Shown: positions 31,722 through 39,863 of the stretch, one piece after another | Position numbering within the stretch: position 1 is the first letter of the stretch | Layout of the letters: each line of letters opens with the position of its first letter | Source: Candidatus Altimarinota bacterium | Lineage (GTDB): Bacteria > Patescibacteriota > Gracilibacteria > UBA4473 | Assembly (NCBI GenBank): GCA_021734785.1 | Contig: JAIPIF010000001.1 | Coordinates: 186,001-250,000, forward strand | DNA length: 64,000 bases | Reading direction: 5' to 3' | The notes under the pieces: model-generated | Databases searched by the model: none | What the model was told of the DNA's origin: nothing | Seen by the model: only the letters and a program-made list of their open reading frames with translations | Program-made: the position numbers and the translations under genes

Positions 31722-32198
31722 TTAGGATTCTGGCGCGGCCGAAACCTTTGCCGGAAGAATGGGCTTCCCCCCAAACTGCCAGCCGGGCTCGAGGACTTGT
31801 ACGACCTTTCCCGCCTCTCCCTCAGCGGTCATCAGGACCTCATGCTTCTCCGGATCCAGCGGGGTACCGGGAGCGGGGTCAATTTTTTCCACGCCGAGTG
31901 TGTGCAGTTTGCCCCAAAATTTTTCGACGACCTCTTTCACATCTTTGTCCGCGGAGTGCTCTGCGCCGAGAGACAGTTCCAAAAAATTCGGCAAGAGTTT
32001 CTGGAGAAATTCCGCCACCGCGAGAGAGGACCAGCTTTTTCTTCCCTCCGTCTCCCGGCGACGAAAGTTTTCCAAATCCGCCAGCGCCCGTTTGCGGGCG
32101 TCTTCAGCTTTTTCTCGTCTTTCCTCGAGGGTGTCAATTTCCGCCTCCAGGGTTTCGATTTTTTTGAGGAGGGGGTCTTTTTTCTGTTTTTGTGCCAT
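31722..32198 (-). CDS. grpE: Nucleotide exchange factor GrpE
   Basis: The 158-residue protein has a long N-terminal coiled coil (about residues 8-55, with ADLENFRRRETEGRK) and the compact beta domain with HTLGVEKIDPAPGTPLDPEKHEVLM. GrpE releases ADP from DnaK. dnaK and dnaJ are not in the window. ATG 32198 gives MAQKQKKDPLL; an upstream in-frame start is less likely. It is the first gene of the grpE-microprotein-mnmA unit. Confidence 0.93.
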   Translation of the reverse strand: MAQKQKKDPLLKKIETLEAEIDTLEERREKAEDARKRALADLENFRRRETEGRKSWSSLAVAEFLQKLLPNFLELSLGAEHSADKDVKEVVEKFWGKLHTLGVEKIDPAPGTPLDPEKHEVLMTAEGEAGKVVQVLEPGWQFGGKPILPAKVSAAPES

Positions 32199-32236
32199 GA
32201 GAGAAATAAGTTTGAACAGCAAGTTTTCGGCTCTGA

Positions 32237-32265
32237 TTTTGACAAATTTCCCCAAAACGTCAAAA
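32237..32265. promoter_or_regulatory. Face-to-face promoter region between grpE and the DUF1189 gene
   Basis: TTTTGAC (32237-32243) and GTCAAAA (32259-32265) are inverted copies with 15 nt between them. Each provides a TTGAC -35 box for its strand, so divergent promoters would overlap; the -10 boxes are weak. Confidence 0.4.
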
Positions 32266-32294
32266 ATTTAGGGGAACAAAAATACACAGTTTCC

Positions 32295-33116
32295 ATGAAT
32301 CTTCATTTTCATCTCGGTCACAAACACAAGCCGCTCAGTCTCTGGCAGCGTTTTTCTGCCGTGTGGCAGGCGCATTTCCTCTCCCAGCTGGATCGAGATC
32401 CGGGAATGGGAAAGGCTTGGAAGTTTTGGTTTCTTCACACAACTCTTTTTACGATCCTGGCGACGCTGGTACTGGGGACAGTCTTTTCCATCGGATGGCA
32501 AGGCGCCAGGCGAGACCTCGTGCAGCAAGTGCCTTCTGAGGCAGCCGTGGTGCTTTCTGAGGGGACGCTTTCGACCGAAAACATTCCCGAGCCAATTTTT
32601 TGGGAAGATCCAAAACAAGAGTTTCTCTTGGCGATCGACACCCAGGGAACGCTCACGCTTCCCGAAAACCCGGTCCAAGAAACCGTTGTCCTGATCGGTC
32701 CACAAATGGCGCAAGTCTCTGAAAACTACGGCGCAAAAATTCAAGACTTTTCCTGGGCAGAGGTCGAGGATTTTCGCCTGACGGGAGCCGAAGTCAAGCA
32801 GTGGCTCGCGGACAATGGCTGGAAAATTGAAACCGTGGTGTGGATTGCTTTGTTTGTCCTCTTCTGGATCTGGCTGGCGGCGGTCCGACTGATCAGTGCA
32901 CTTTTTTGGGCGCTCTTGGCGTGGATGGCGGGGACACTGCTGGGGATCAAGGGATGGACGTTTGAAAAAAGTTTCCGGGCGATGCTGCACTACCTGATGC
33001 TGACGATGATTTTTTGGGTCTTACTTGAGACGGGCGGGATCAACTTTTGGGGATCGACGGCTGTGCTCCTCTTTTTGCTTTTTGGGATGAATTTTTGGCA
33101 TCTCAAAAAAGTCTGA
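32295..33116 (+). CDS. DUF1189-like membrane protein
   Basis: The 273-residue protein has one N-terminal span (about residues 45-67), an outer domain of about 100 residues without cysteines, and four spans near the C-terminus (from WIALFVLFWIWLAAV). That topology and the outer domain's AEVEDFRLTGAEVKQWL section fit the DUF1189 family, found in Firmicutes and CPR bacteria. The function of the family is unknown. It is followed by an RDD-family gene after 27 bases. Confidence 0.65.
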   Translation: MNLHFHLGHKHKPLSLWQRFSAVWQAHFLSQLDRDPGMGKAWKFWFLHTTLFTILATLVLGTVFSIGWQGARRDLVQQVPSEAAVVLSEGTLSTENIPEPIFWEDPKQEFLLAIDTQGTLTLPENPVQETVVLIGPQMAQVSENYGAKIQDFSWAEVEDFRLTGAEVKQWLADNGWKIETVVWIALFVLFWIWLAAVRLISALFWALLAWMAGTLLGIKGWTFEKSFRAMLHYLMLTMIFWVLLETGGINFWGSTAVLLFLLFGMNFWHLKKV

Positions 33117-33143
33117 TTTTTTCTTTTTTTAATTTTTCTTCTC

Positions 33144-33764
33144 ATGGAAGCCTCTCCCGTAATGCTGTCCGGCGCGTTCCCCCCATTTCTTGCAATTTTT
33201 GCAGGGATCCTGGTGTTTTTCTTTTGGATTTCGATCTTTCTTTTGATTCCGTTGCTGACGGTCCTTGCCTCCCGAGCAAACTGGCGACAAGAAAAAAAAC
33301 CGGTACAGATAAGGGGATACTGTGGATTTTGGAAACGGGTGGCGATCATGATGATCGATATGTTTCTTTCTTTTCTGATCGTGCCGATTTTCTTCAACCT
33401 GTATCTTTATTTTCGGGACGGACAGACACTGGGGGACAAAATTTTTGGAGCGAAATTGGTCAACAAAGAAAATCAAACCGTTACGGCAAGCGTCGGTCGA
33501 TTGTTTCTCCGCCCGGTGGCAAAAATATTTTCCAAACTCGCTCTCGGCATTGGGTACTGGCCGGCAGGATGGCGTGAAGAAAAAAACGCGTGGCATGACA
33601 GCTTGTCTGATACGCGGTACGTTTCTACTCGTCGCATTCTCGGAATTTGGGTGGTGTTGGCAGTGGCACTGCCGATGCTGTTTCCCATTCTTTGGACCAT
33701 TGTCTTGGGAGCTATTTCTGGGTACCAAGAAGCAGCGATGCAAGCGCAAATGGGTGGTCTATAA
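33144..33764 (+). CDS. RDD family membrane protein
   Basis: A 206-residue protein with an N-terminal span, then GYCGFWKRVAIMMIDMF (the R and D positions of the RDD family), a second span, GQTLGDKIFGAKLV, and a WHDSLSDTRYV segment that matches the family's third conserved Asp. Two more spans follow. RDD proteins are poorly understood; some are linked to ion transport. An N-terminal span before the RDD domain is extra. Confidence 0.75.
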   Translation: MEASPVMLSGAFPPFLAIFAGILVFFFWISIFLLIPLLTVLASRANWRQEKKPVQIRGYCGFWKRVAIMMIDMFLSFLIVPIFFNLYLYFRDGQTLGDKIFGAKLVNKENQTVTASVGRLFLRPVAKIFSKLALGIGYWPAGWREEKNAWHDSLSDTRYVSTRRILGIWVVLAVALPMLFPILWTIVLGAISGYQEAAMQAQMGGL

Positions 33765-33821
33765 TTTTTTGACAGCGACTCTTTTTTCGGGCACACTCCG
33801 CGGGAATTTTTCCCATTTCTC

Positions 33822-34385
33822 ATGCTGGGCATCACCGATCTCAAAACTGGCGCCAAACTCATTCTCGATGGCGAACCGTACATCGTCACCTGGAATCAGT
33901 TTGGCAAAACTGCTCGTCAGGGCGGCGTGATGAAGACCAAACTTCGTAATCTGCTCAATGGACGTGTCATGGAAAAAACCTTTCAGGGAAGTGATAAGAT
34001 CGAAGAAGCGGATGTGGGGTTTCGCCGGGCACAGTTTCTTTATTCCACCGGCGACGAGTTTGAATTTATGGATCAGGAATCGTTTGAAACGGTTACGCTC
34101 TCGCGCGAATCGTTGGGGGAGACAGCCTCTTTTCTCACGGACGGAATGGATGTGGATCTGCAGTATTTCAATGCCCGTCCCATCAATGTACAGTTGCCTC
34201 CAAAAATGACCTTTACTGTCACGGAGACCGATCCCGGCGTCAAAGGAGATCGGGCACAAAGTGGAACCAAGCCAGCCAAAATTGATACCGGCTACATGGT
34301 ATCAGTGCCGCTTTTTGTCGAAAAAGGAGAAAAAATTGTCATCAACACGGATTCAGGAGAGTACGTCGAGCGAGCGAGGGGGTGA
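33822..34385 (+). CDS. efp: Elongation factor P
   Basis: This 187-residue three-domain protein has the EF-P layout (KOW-like domain, two OB domains with MDQESFETVTLSRE and GVKGDRAQSGTKPAKIDTGYMVSVPLFVEKGEKI). EF-P rescues ribosomes stalled at polyproline. The tip loop reads GKTARQGG, placing Arg32 rather than the usual Lys near the modified position; an arginine at this place is rhamnosylated by EarP in some bacteria, but no earP is in the window. A TTGACA at 33769 may belong to its promoter. Confidence 0.93.
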   Translation: MLGITDLKTGAKLILDGEPYIVTWNQFGKTARQGGVMKTKLRNLLNGRVMEKTFQGSDKIEEADVGFRRAQFLYSTGDEFEFMDQESFETVTLSRESLGETASFLTDGMDVDLQYFNARPINVQLPPKMTFTVTETDPGVKGDRAQSGTKPAKIDTGYMVSVPLFVEKGEKIVINTDSGEYVERARG

Positions 34386-34389
34386 GATT

Positions 34390-34477
34390 GCAAAGAACAA
34401 AGAACAATTTTCAATTCCGAATTCCAGATGGGGAAATCCCCCCGTCCCCCTTTGAAAAAGGGGGTGGAGTTTTGAAG
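34390..34477 (+). repeat. Composite dispersed repeat, copy 2
   Basis: This has the same parts as 30391-30496: CAAAGAACAATTTTCAATT, GGAAATCCCCCC and a CCCCCTTTGAAAAAGGGGG hairpin (34446-34464). Confidence 0.75.
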
Positions 34478-34740
34478 AAAAAGAAAAGAATTGTAGGGGC
34501 AAGATATATCTTGCCCGTACAGAAAAACATTTTGACCCATAAAAAAGGAGGGAAAGATTGCTTCGTTTCCCGCTTCGCAGGAATCTCGCAATGACGGAGG
34601 GGGCTTGAAAAAAGAGAGGGATTGTTTTGTCTCCTGCCAGAGCGGGACGCAAACACGTCGCTCCACAACGCATTTTTTTTGCTCTGTGAAATCGCTCCTG
34701 CGCAGGGACGGAAGGAAGAATTGGGGGGAGGTAAAACGTT
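34478..34740. repeat. Mosaic of short repeats, including a 20-bp palindrome
   Basis: The rest of the 420-base gap before 34808 has no convincing gene. A perfect 20-bp palindrome, GGGCAAGATATATCTTGCCC, spans 34497-34516. A GATTGCTTCG...GCAATGACGG unit (34557-34594) resembles a dispersed repeat family found in many genomes. A second stretch near 34620-34675 has a similar flavour. Confidence 0.6.
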
Positions 34741-34807
34741 CAATCTTTCATGTCACTGCAAAAGGTTTTCTTTTTTTCCTCTCCAAAAAAGCGTACACTG
34801 GCAGTCG

Positions 34808-35365
34808 ATGGATATCGCACTCAGCTGGGATCTGGTTCTTGTGGCAGCGGCGATTTTGCTTTTTGCCTACAACTTTCTCCTCGGGCAGGATGCCACGCTC
34901 AAGCTCGTGCTCTCGATCTACATCGCCACGCTGACGGCAGATGGAATTGCGCACATGGTTGAATCTTTTCTCATCAAGCCGTCGCCGGCACTGACCGCGT
35001 GGGCGGACGGAGCGGGGGAGGACTGGTTTCTCTTTCTGCGTCTGGGTTTCTTTTTACTCGCGATCATCATTTTCGTCGTGAAGGGCGGATTTCACATCCG
35101 TCTCGAAAAGCACGACCACTGGGCGGCACGGACCGTGATTCATGCGGTGTTTTCTGTGCTGTCGGCGACACTCTTTCTTGCGACTATTTTGATCTATCTT
35201 TCGGGCAATTCTTTTGTCGACGGACTGCAGCACGCTACTGAAATTCCTCTGTACGAGCAGTCTTCCATTGCACGGCTTTTGCTCGGGCACTACCAGGTCT
35301 GGTTCTCTCTCCCGGCGATTGGATTTCTCGTTACAAGTTTTTTCTTTGAGCGGCCACGAGATTAG
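34808..35365 (+). CDS. Hypothetical polytopic membrane protein, 185 aa
   Basis: Starting at MDIALSWDLVLVAAA, the protein has about five hydrophobic spans connected by short loops, the second loop carrying GIAHMVESFLIKPSPALTAWADG. No family was recognised with confidence. A TACACT box at 34794-34799 ends eight bases before the ATG, again implying a leaderless mRNA. It is isolated between the repeat mosaic and another small membrane protein. Confidence 0.6.
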   Translation: MDIALSWDLVLVAAAILLFAYNFLLGQDATLKLVLSIYIATLTADGIAHMVESFLIKPSPALTAWADGAGEDWFLFLRLGFFLLAIIIFVVKGGFHIRLEKHDHWAARTVIHAVFSVLSATLFLATILIYLSGNSFVDGLQHATEIPLYEQSSIARLLLGHYQVWFSLPAIGFLVTSFFFERPRD

Positions 35366-35408
35366 TATGGAATATTTTCTGTTGCAGAATTAATTCAACA
35401 TTCTTCTC

Positions 35409-35723
35409 ATGAAAATCATTGAAAAACATCAAGGCTGTCCAGAACTTGGGAAAAGTAGTTCAAATCTCGAACTTCCAAACTGTTGGGGGCCGGCTGGAGA
35501 TTATTACACAGTATTTGGAACAGAACTCAGATTTTTGACGAAACACATCCTGATTTCCATTCTTCTCGGATGTATTTTCTTTGCGATTTTTTTCTTTCTC
35601 AAAAGAAAGCGAAAAATAAAAGTCCCGTTCTTTTTCTTCCTGCTCCTTTCTGTAATTGCAACCATTCTTTGTTTTTTCTTGCTCGCCTATTTTTTTCCTG
35701 TTGTGGTGTATTATTTAGAGTAA
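35409..35723 (+). CDS. Hypothetical two-span membrane protein, 104 aa
   Basis: The N-terminal 45 residues are hydrophilic with two cysteines (HQGCPELGK and LPNCWGPAGDYY), followed by two spans (about 46-65 and 72-96) split by the basic loop KRKRKIK. No signal peptide. No known family recognised. The gene has a lower GC content than its neighbours. Confidence 0.5.
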   Translation: MKIIEKHQGCPELGKSSSNLELPNCWGPAGDYYTVFGTELRFLTKHILISILLGCIFFAIFFFLKRKRKIKVPFFFFLLLSVIATILCFFLLAYFFPVVVYYLE

Positions 35724-35764
35724 AGGGAGACAAAAAGAGTCGTACCATTCGTATCAGAAGTCGC

Positions 35765-36184
35765 CTAGTCTCTGTTGTGTGATGTTTTCTTGTTGTACTG
35801 CTCTAAAACTGCTTTTTGTGTTGCGCGAACAACTGGGCCTATTTTTTCAAATATTTTCGCAAGCTTTGCTTTTTTTGCTTGGATGCCGGGATGTTTAAAT
35901 GCTTCTGTAAGCGAAATCTGCTCATCGCCAGCAAGTCCCTCGATAGGTTCTCGATTAACTTCATAGAATGTAGCTACTGCTGTTCTTAGAGCAGTAGCTC
36001 TTAGTTGGTCAAAATAGGGATTGCCGATAACATCTTCATCAAGCCATTTCAAAACTAGGTTTGGGTCTTGAGAATGTGGCGAGAGAAGCGGAGCGAGCGA
36101 ATTATATCCCAGAATTAGTTGCTTATCTTTCAGTGCTTCAGGTGTGAGCGCAACACTCTCTTTGAATAAGCTGTTACTTTCCAT
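35765..36184 (-). CDS. Hypothetical helical protein, 139 aa
   Basis: A soluble, mostly helical protein starting MESNSLFKESVALTPEALKD, with alternating charged helices and a basic C-terminus. It lacks cysteines and membrane spans. Its base composition is AT-richer than the flanking genes, as is the 35409 gene, so this 1-kb stretch may have been acquired together. No function can be assigned. Confidence 0.5.
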   Translation of the reverse strand: MESNSLFKESVALTPEALKDKQLILGYNSLAPLLSPHSQDPNLVLKWLDEDVIGNPYFDQLRATALRTAVATFYEVNREPIEGLAGDEQISLTEAFKHPGIQAKKAKLAKIFEKIGPVVRATQKAVLEQYNKKTSHNRD

Positions 36185-36296
36185 GTTTTAATTAATTGTT
36201 AAAGGAAGTTAATATACACAACAATAAAATTTCACCTAACTCCCTGATAACAGAAAACTTTTCGGATATAATCATTCTACGTCCTATATCACGAAA

Positions 36297-37199
36297 TTAC
36301 AAAATCCGTTTCCGCTTGAGCCAGCGCCAGAGCGAGAGCGTGGCGATCACGGTGAAGATCACCAGAAACGTTACCACCCCGACAAAGGCAGAGTGGTCGG
36401 TTTCTAGGGTGTTGAGAATATTCATCCCAAACAGTCCCACGATCACGGCGAGAAATGAAAAAATTGCGGTGACAGAGGTCAGCAGCAGGTCCAGCTGAAT
36501 GATCACGTTTCGGCGGCTGGAGAGCTGCAGCGTGATGATTTCCTGGGTGTCGTCGATGTTTTCATCAAGCTCCTGAATCCGGTTGGACACATCCTCAATC
36601 TGCTCGACCGCATCGTCCAGCACCGACTCGATTTCGACGGTGTCGGTCGGCTCCTTGCTCAGATACAGCTCCAGCATTTCTTCGTCGTCCTCTACGATTT
36701 CGTCCAAAATCTCATTGAGCTCCCGCGCATTTTTTCCCAGCTTTGAGATTTGTTTTTTGATCGCCAACAGTTTTTTCAGCTTTTCATCCAGCAGTTTTTG
36801 TTGGAGCGATTCCAGCAAATTTTCCGAGAGCTGCAGCAGACGATCGTACTTGCTTTTTGTTTTTTCAAGAATGTAGTTGAGCGCGGTCTCCAGCACGATG
36901 TGCTCAAAAAGTGATTTCTCCCGCGACTGAATTTTTTCCACCAGTTTGGGGACAAATTTATTGGCAATCCTGTCACTTTCGAGATTAAACACCAGGACAT
37001 GATTTTTGCCGATCAGGAGTTTCACTGACCGAAAGTTTAAGACAATAGCTTTTCCGCGGCGGGCGATGGTCGGCATCTGTCGCAGAGACAAAATCGGACG
37101 CAGATCACGACTGTGCATGGAAAACTCTGCCACGAGTTCCCGCTTGCTCAGCGATTTTTCTGCCTGATTTCCTCGGATATCGATTTCAAGGATGCGCAT
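36297..37199 (-). CDS. CorA/Mrs2-like magnesium transporter
   Basis: The 300-residue protein has a long helical cytoplasmic domain and two C-terminal spans, with the defining GMN motif in GLFGMNIL near the end of the first span. The N-terminal SRDLRPILSL and RGKAIVLNFRSVKLLIGKNHVLVF blocks look like the eukaryotic/mitochondrial Mrs2 subfamily rather than classical bacterial CorA. It probably carries Mg2+ into the cell as a pentamer. It follows the DUF2797 gene by eight bases on the same strand. Confidence 0.85.
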   Translation of the reverse strand: MRILEIDIRGNQAEKSLSKRELVAEFSMHSRDLRPILSLRQMPTIARRGKAIVLNFRSVKLLIGKNHVLVFNLESDRIANKFVPKLVEKIQSREKSLFEHIVLETALNYILEKTKSKYDRLLQLSENLLESLQQKLLDEKLKKLLAIKKQISKLGKNARELNEILDEIVEDDEEMLELYLSKEPTDTVEIESVLDDAVEQIEDVSNRIQELDENIDDTQEIITLQLSSRRNVIIQLDLLLTSVTAIFSFLAVIVGLFGMNILNTLETDHSAFVGVVTFLVIFTVIATLSLWRWLKRKRIL

Positions 37200-37207
37200 G
37201 AAAAAAA

Positions 37208-38110
37208 TTAAAAGAGGGCGTTTTGGAGCACACGACTCGTCTGGAGTCCGGCAGGGCGCGGGGTAAAGTCAACTTCTCGTCCGCGTAAATATTTCGTGTC
37301 CAGGGCGACCAGATCACTTGCTGCCTCCAGCACAAGAAACGGTCCTTTTTTGGCGACGAGGGTTCCACTGAGCCAGTCGCCTTTTTCTAGCTGAATCATT
37401 AGAGGAGAAGTGGGTAATTTTCCTGTCTGGTACAGCGGCTCCCAGCAACAGAATTCCGGCTCGGATTTCCAGAAACTTTTGAGATGTTCTTCCGTCGAAA
37501 TGAGCTCTTTTTTTTCTGCCAAAAGTGTCCGTAAAATTTTTTCTGCCTCACTGCACGACACGGAGGGCAGCAGAAGATCTTTTTTTTCGCTGGATTTGAT
37601 TTTGTCCCCGAGTCCGGTCTTTCGGAGCAAGGACTCGATCTGCCGTGCGGCAATCCCGTCAGGCGCTTCCGCGACAAACAGGGTCGCATGACTGCCTTGC
37701 TCGAGCTGCCGAAGTTCTTTTCGTTCAGATTTGCAGACACCCACCTTGATCAGGTCTTTTTCAAACAAGGCCAGGTACACCAAATGTTTCCCTGCGATTT
37801 TTTCCAGATCCCCCGGCTGGAGTTGGCTCTGGTCAAATCCATCAAACGCCGTGTACACAAAGTTGCCTTCGATTGCGCGGCAATAATCGCATTTTGGTTT
37901 TCCCGTAGCCTGTTTGGGGCAGGGTTTCCAGCGGCCATGTTCACGGCTTCCTGCACAGCGGACCTCTGAGCAGATTTCCAGCGAAAGGGGATTTCCGATC
38001 TGGATCGGTTTGACGCCAAATTTATTGGCAAAATTGTCCGTCACGCCTGCCCCCTCAAACTGGCACGTCTCGGGATCATTCCAGCGGAAATCGTACAGGA
38101 GCACTTTCAT
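37208..38110 (-). CDS. DUF2797 family protein
   Basis: A 300-residue soluble protein with a set of cysteines near the N-terminus (CSEVRCAGS, CPKQ and CDYC, residues about 47-78) that could bind zinc, then a GIY-YIG-like segment with LVYLALFEKDLIKVGVCKS, which is the usual reading for the DUF2797 family. That family is uncharacterised. ATG 38110 is chosen since it gives MKVLLYDFRW. It diverges from recJ by 29 bases. Confidence 0.65.
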   Translation of the reverse strand: MKVLLYDFRWNDPETCQFEGAGVTDNFANKFGVKPIQIGNPLSLEICSEVRCAGSREHGRWKPCPKQATGKPKCDYCRAIEGNFVYTAFDGFDQSQLQPGDLEKIAGKHLVYLALFEKDLIKVGVCKSERKELRQLEQGSHATLFVAEAPDGIAARQIESLLRKTGLGDKIKSSEKKDLLLPSVSCSEAEKILRTLLAEKKELISTEEHLKSFWKSEPEFCCWEPLYQTGKLPTSPLMIQLEKGDWLSGTLVAKKGPFLVLEAASDLVALDTKYLRGREVDFTPRPAGLQTSRVLQNALF

Positions 38111-38139
38111 TTTTCGCGGCAAGTTGTACCATCATCGCG

Positions 38140-39831
38140 ATGAAAAAGCAACGCTCCTTTTCCCAGAAGCACTGGGTGGCGTTTGACACAAAAGAATCGA
38201 TTGGGTTGCCGAAATCGCTCGAATCTCTGCAGGAAATTTTACTCCAAAATCGGGGACTGGGGGATCACGAGGCGATTGATCAGTTTCTCTCTCCCTCGCT
38301 CGGGCAGCTGAGTGACCCGTTTGAAATGACGGACATGGAGGCGGCAGTGGACCGTATTTTTTCAGCTCTTCAACAAAACGAACGGATCGTCGTGTTTGGC
38401 GACTTTGACACGGACGGGATCACCGCGACGGTGATTTTGGTGTGGGCGCTGCAGCAGCTGGGGGCAAAGGTTTCCTACCGCATCCCTGAGCGCAATACCG
38501 ACAGCCATGGACTCAAAAAAGAAATCCTGGCAGAGATCGCTGCCAAAAAAGTCTCACTCGTGATCACGGTCGATTGCGCGACCAACAATCAAGCCGAAAT
38601 TGACTTTGCGGTTTCAAAAGGGCTGGACGTGATCGTGACGGACCATCACGCACTGGAAAAAGGCCGCTTTCCCTCCGCTGCCATGGCAGTGGTCAATCCT
38701 CATCGCGATGCTCCTTCCGCCCCGTGGCATAATTTATCCGGAGCCGGTGTCGCGTGGAAAGTAGTTGCGGCGCTTGCTCAAAAGGTCTTTTGCCAAACTC
38801 CCGAAAAAATATCCGAGCTCCTCTGGCCGCTGCTGGAGCTGGCCGCCATCGGCACGATTTCCGATTGTGTGCCGCTGCAGGGCGAAAATCGAATTCTGGC
38901 AAAATTTGGGCTGGAAAAAATGCAGAATTCCTCCTGGGATGGACTTCGGCGACTGCTGGCTGAGGTCCCCACTCCGACCGAAGAAACCATTGCCTTTTCC
39001 ATTGCGCCGCGGCTCAATGCCGCCAGTCGCGTCGGGGATGTGCTGGTGGCGGTGCAGCTTTTTCTCGGAGCTGCTTCCTCCAATGCTGCGCGAATCGCCC
39101 GACTGGATCGATGGAATGAAGAACGCAAAATCGCCACCGAGCAGGCGATCGCCGAGTCTCGTTTGCAGATCGAAACCACAGCACACTGTCAGGTGTTTTC
39201 TGGTGAGTGGACGCCGGGGATTCTGGGGTTGCTTGCCTCTCGTCATGCCGAACAGTTGGGAGTGCCGGTGGTGGCGTGCACGCTTCGATCTGATGGAAAA
39301 TTGACTGCCAGTGCTCGTGCGCCAGAGGGGGCATCGATCATCGCCGCGCTCCAAGAACAAGCGGGGCTGTTTTCCGTCTTTGGGGGGCACGATGGAGCGG
39401 CCGGATTTGTCACCGACCCCGAGCAGCTGGAGCAGATCCGCTGCCATTTGCAGTCCCATTTTTCTCTTCAAAAAAAAGCCGATCTGGCCCTCAAAGTTGA
39501 TGCATTTGTTTCTCCGACCCTGCTCAATTTTGCGCTCATCGATTTTCTCTCCTTTTTGGCCCCGTTTGGGGCAGGAAATCCCCAGCCGGTGTTTGGCGTT
39601 TGCGGCGTTCGACTGTTGCAGCTGGTGCCGATGGGGGAAGCAAAAAATCACCTACGATTGACGGGAGTGGTGGAGGGCGAATCCCTGGAGGCGGTGGCTT
39701 TTTTCGCCGATCATCTGCGAGAAAATCTTTCTCCAGGAGACACCGTGGATCTAGCGGTGACGGTGTCTGAAAACACCTGGAACGGAGAGCGCCGGTGTCA
39801 GCTGCGTGTCGTGGACGTGAGAAAATCTTGA
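38140..39831 (+). CDS. recJ: Single-stranded-DNA-specific exonuclease RecJ
   Basis: This 563-residue protein has the DHH-superfamily motifs: FGDFDTDG (motif I, residues about 87-94), VTVDCATN, and VTDHHALE (motif III), then the DHHA1 and OB-fold parts with GGHDGAAGF and PFGAGNPQP. RecJ degrades single-stranded DNA 5' to 3' in mismatch repair and recombination. Motif I has DFDTDG where DYDADG is typical. A TACCAT box ends seven bases before the ATG. Confidence 0.93.
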   Translation: MKKQRSFSQKHWVAFDTKESIGLPKSLESLQEILLQNRGLGDHEAIDQFLSPSLGQLSDPFEMTDMEAAVDRIFSALQQNERIVVFGDFDTDGITATVILVWALQQLGAKVSYRIPERNTDSHGLKKEILAEIAAKKVSLVITVDCATNNQAEIDFAVSKGLDVIVTDHHALEKGRFPSAAMAVVNPHRDAPSAPWHNLSGAGVAWKVVAALAQKVFCQTPEKISELLWPLLELAAIGTISDCVPLQGENRILAKFGLEKMQNSSWDGLRRLLAEVPTPTEETIAFSIAPRLNAASRVGDVLVAVQLFLGAASSNAARIARLDRWNEERKIATEQAIAESRLQIETTAHCQVFSGEWTPGILGLLASRHAEQLGVPVVACTLRSDGKLTASARAPEGASIIAALQEQAGLFSVFGGHDGAAGFVTDPEQLEQIRCHLQSHFSLQKKADLALKVDAFVSPTLLNFALIDFLSFLAPFGAGNPQPVFGVCGVRLLQLVPMGEAKNHLRLTGVVEGESLEAVAFFADHLRENLSPGDTVDLAVTVSENTWNGERRCQLRVVDVRKS

Positions 39832-39856
39832 ACAATTTTTCTTCGCATCGTACACT
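39828..39856 (+). promoter_or_regulatory. Promoter of pyrB, overlapping the end of recJ
   Basis: TTGAAC (39828-39833), 17-nt spacer, TACACT (39851-39856). The -35 box overlaps the recJ stop codon; the ATG at 39864 is seven bases after the -10 box. Confidence 0.65.
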
Positions 39857-39863
39857 GGTCCTG

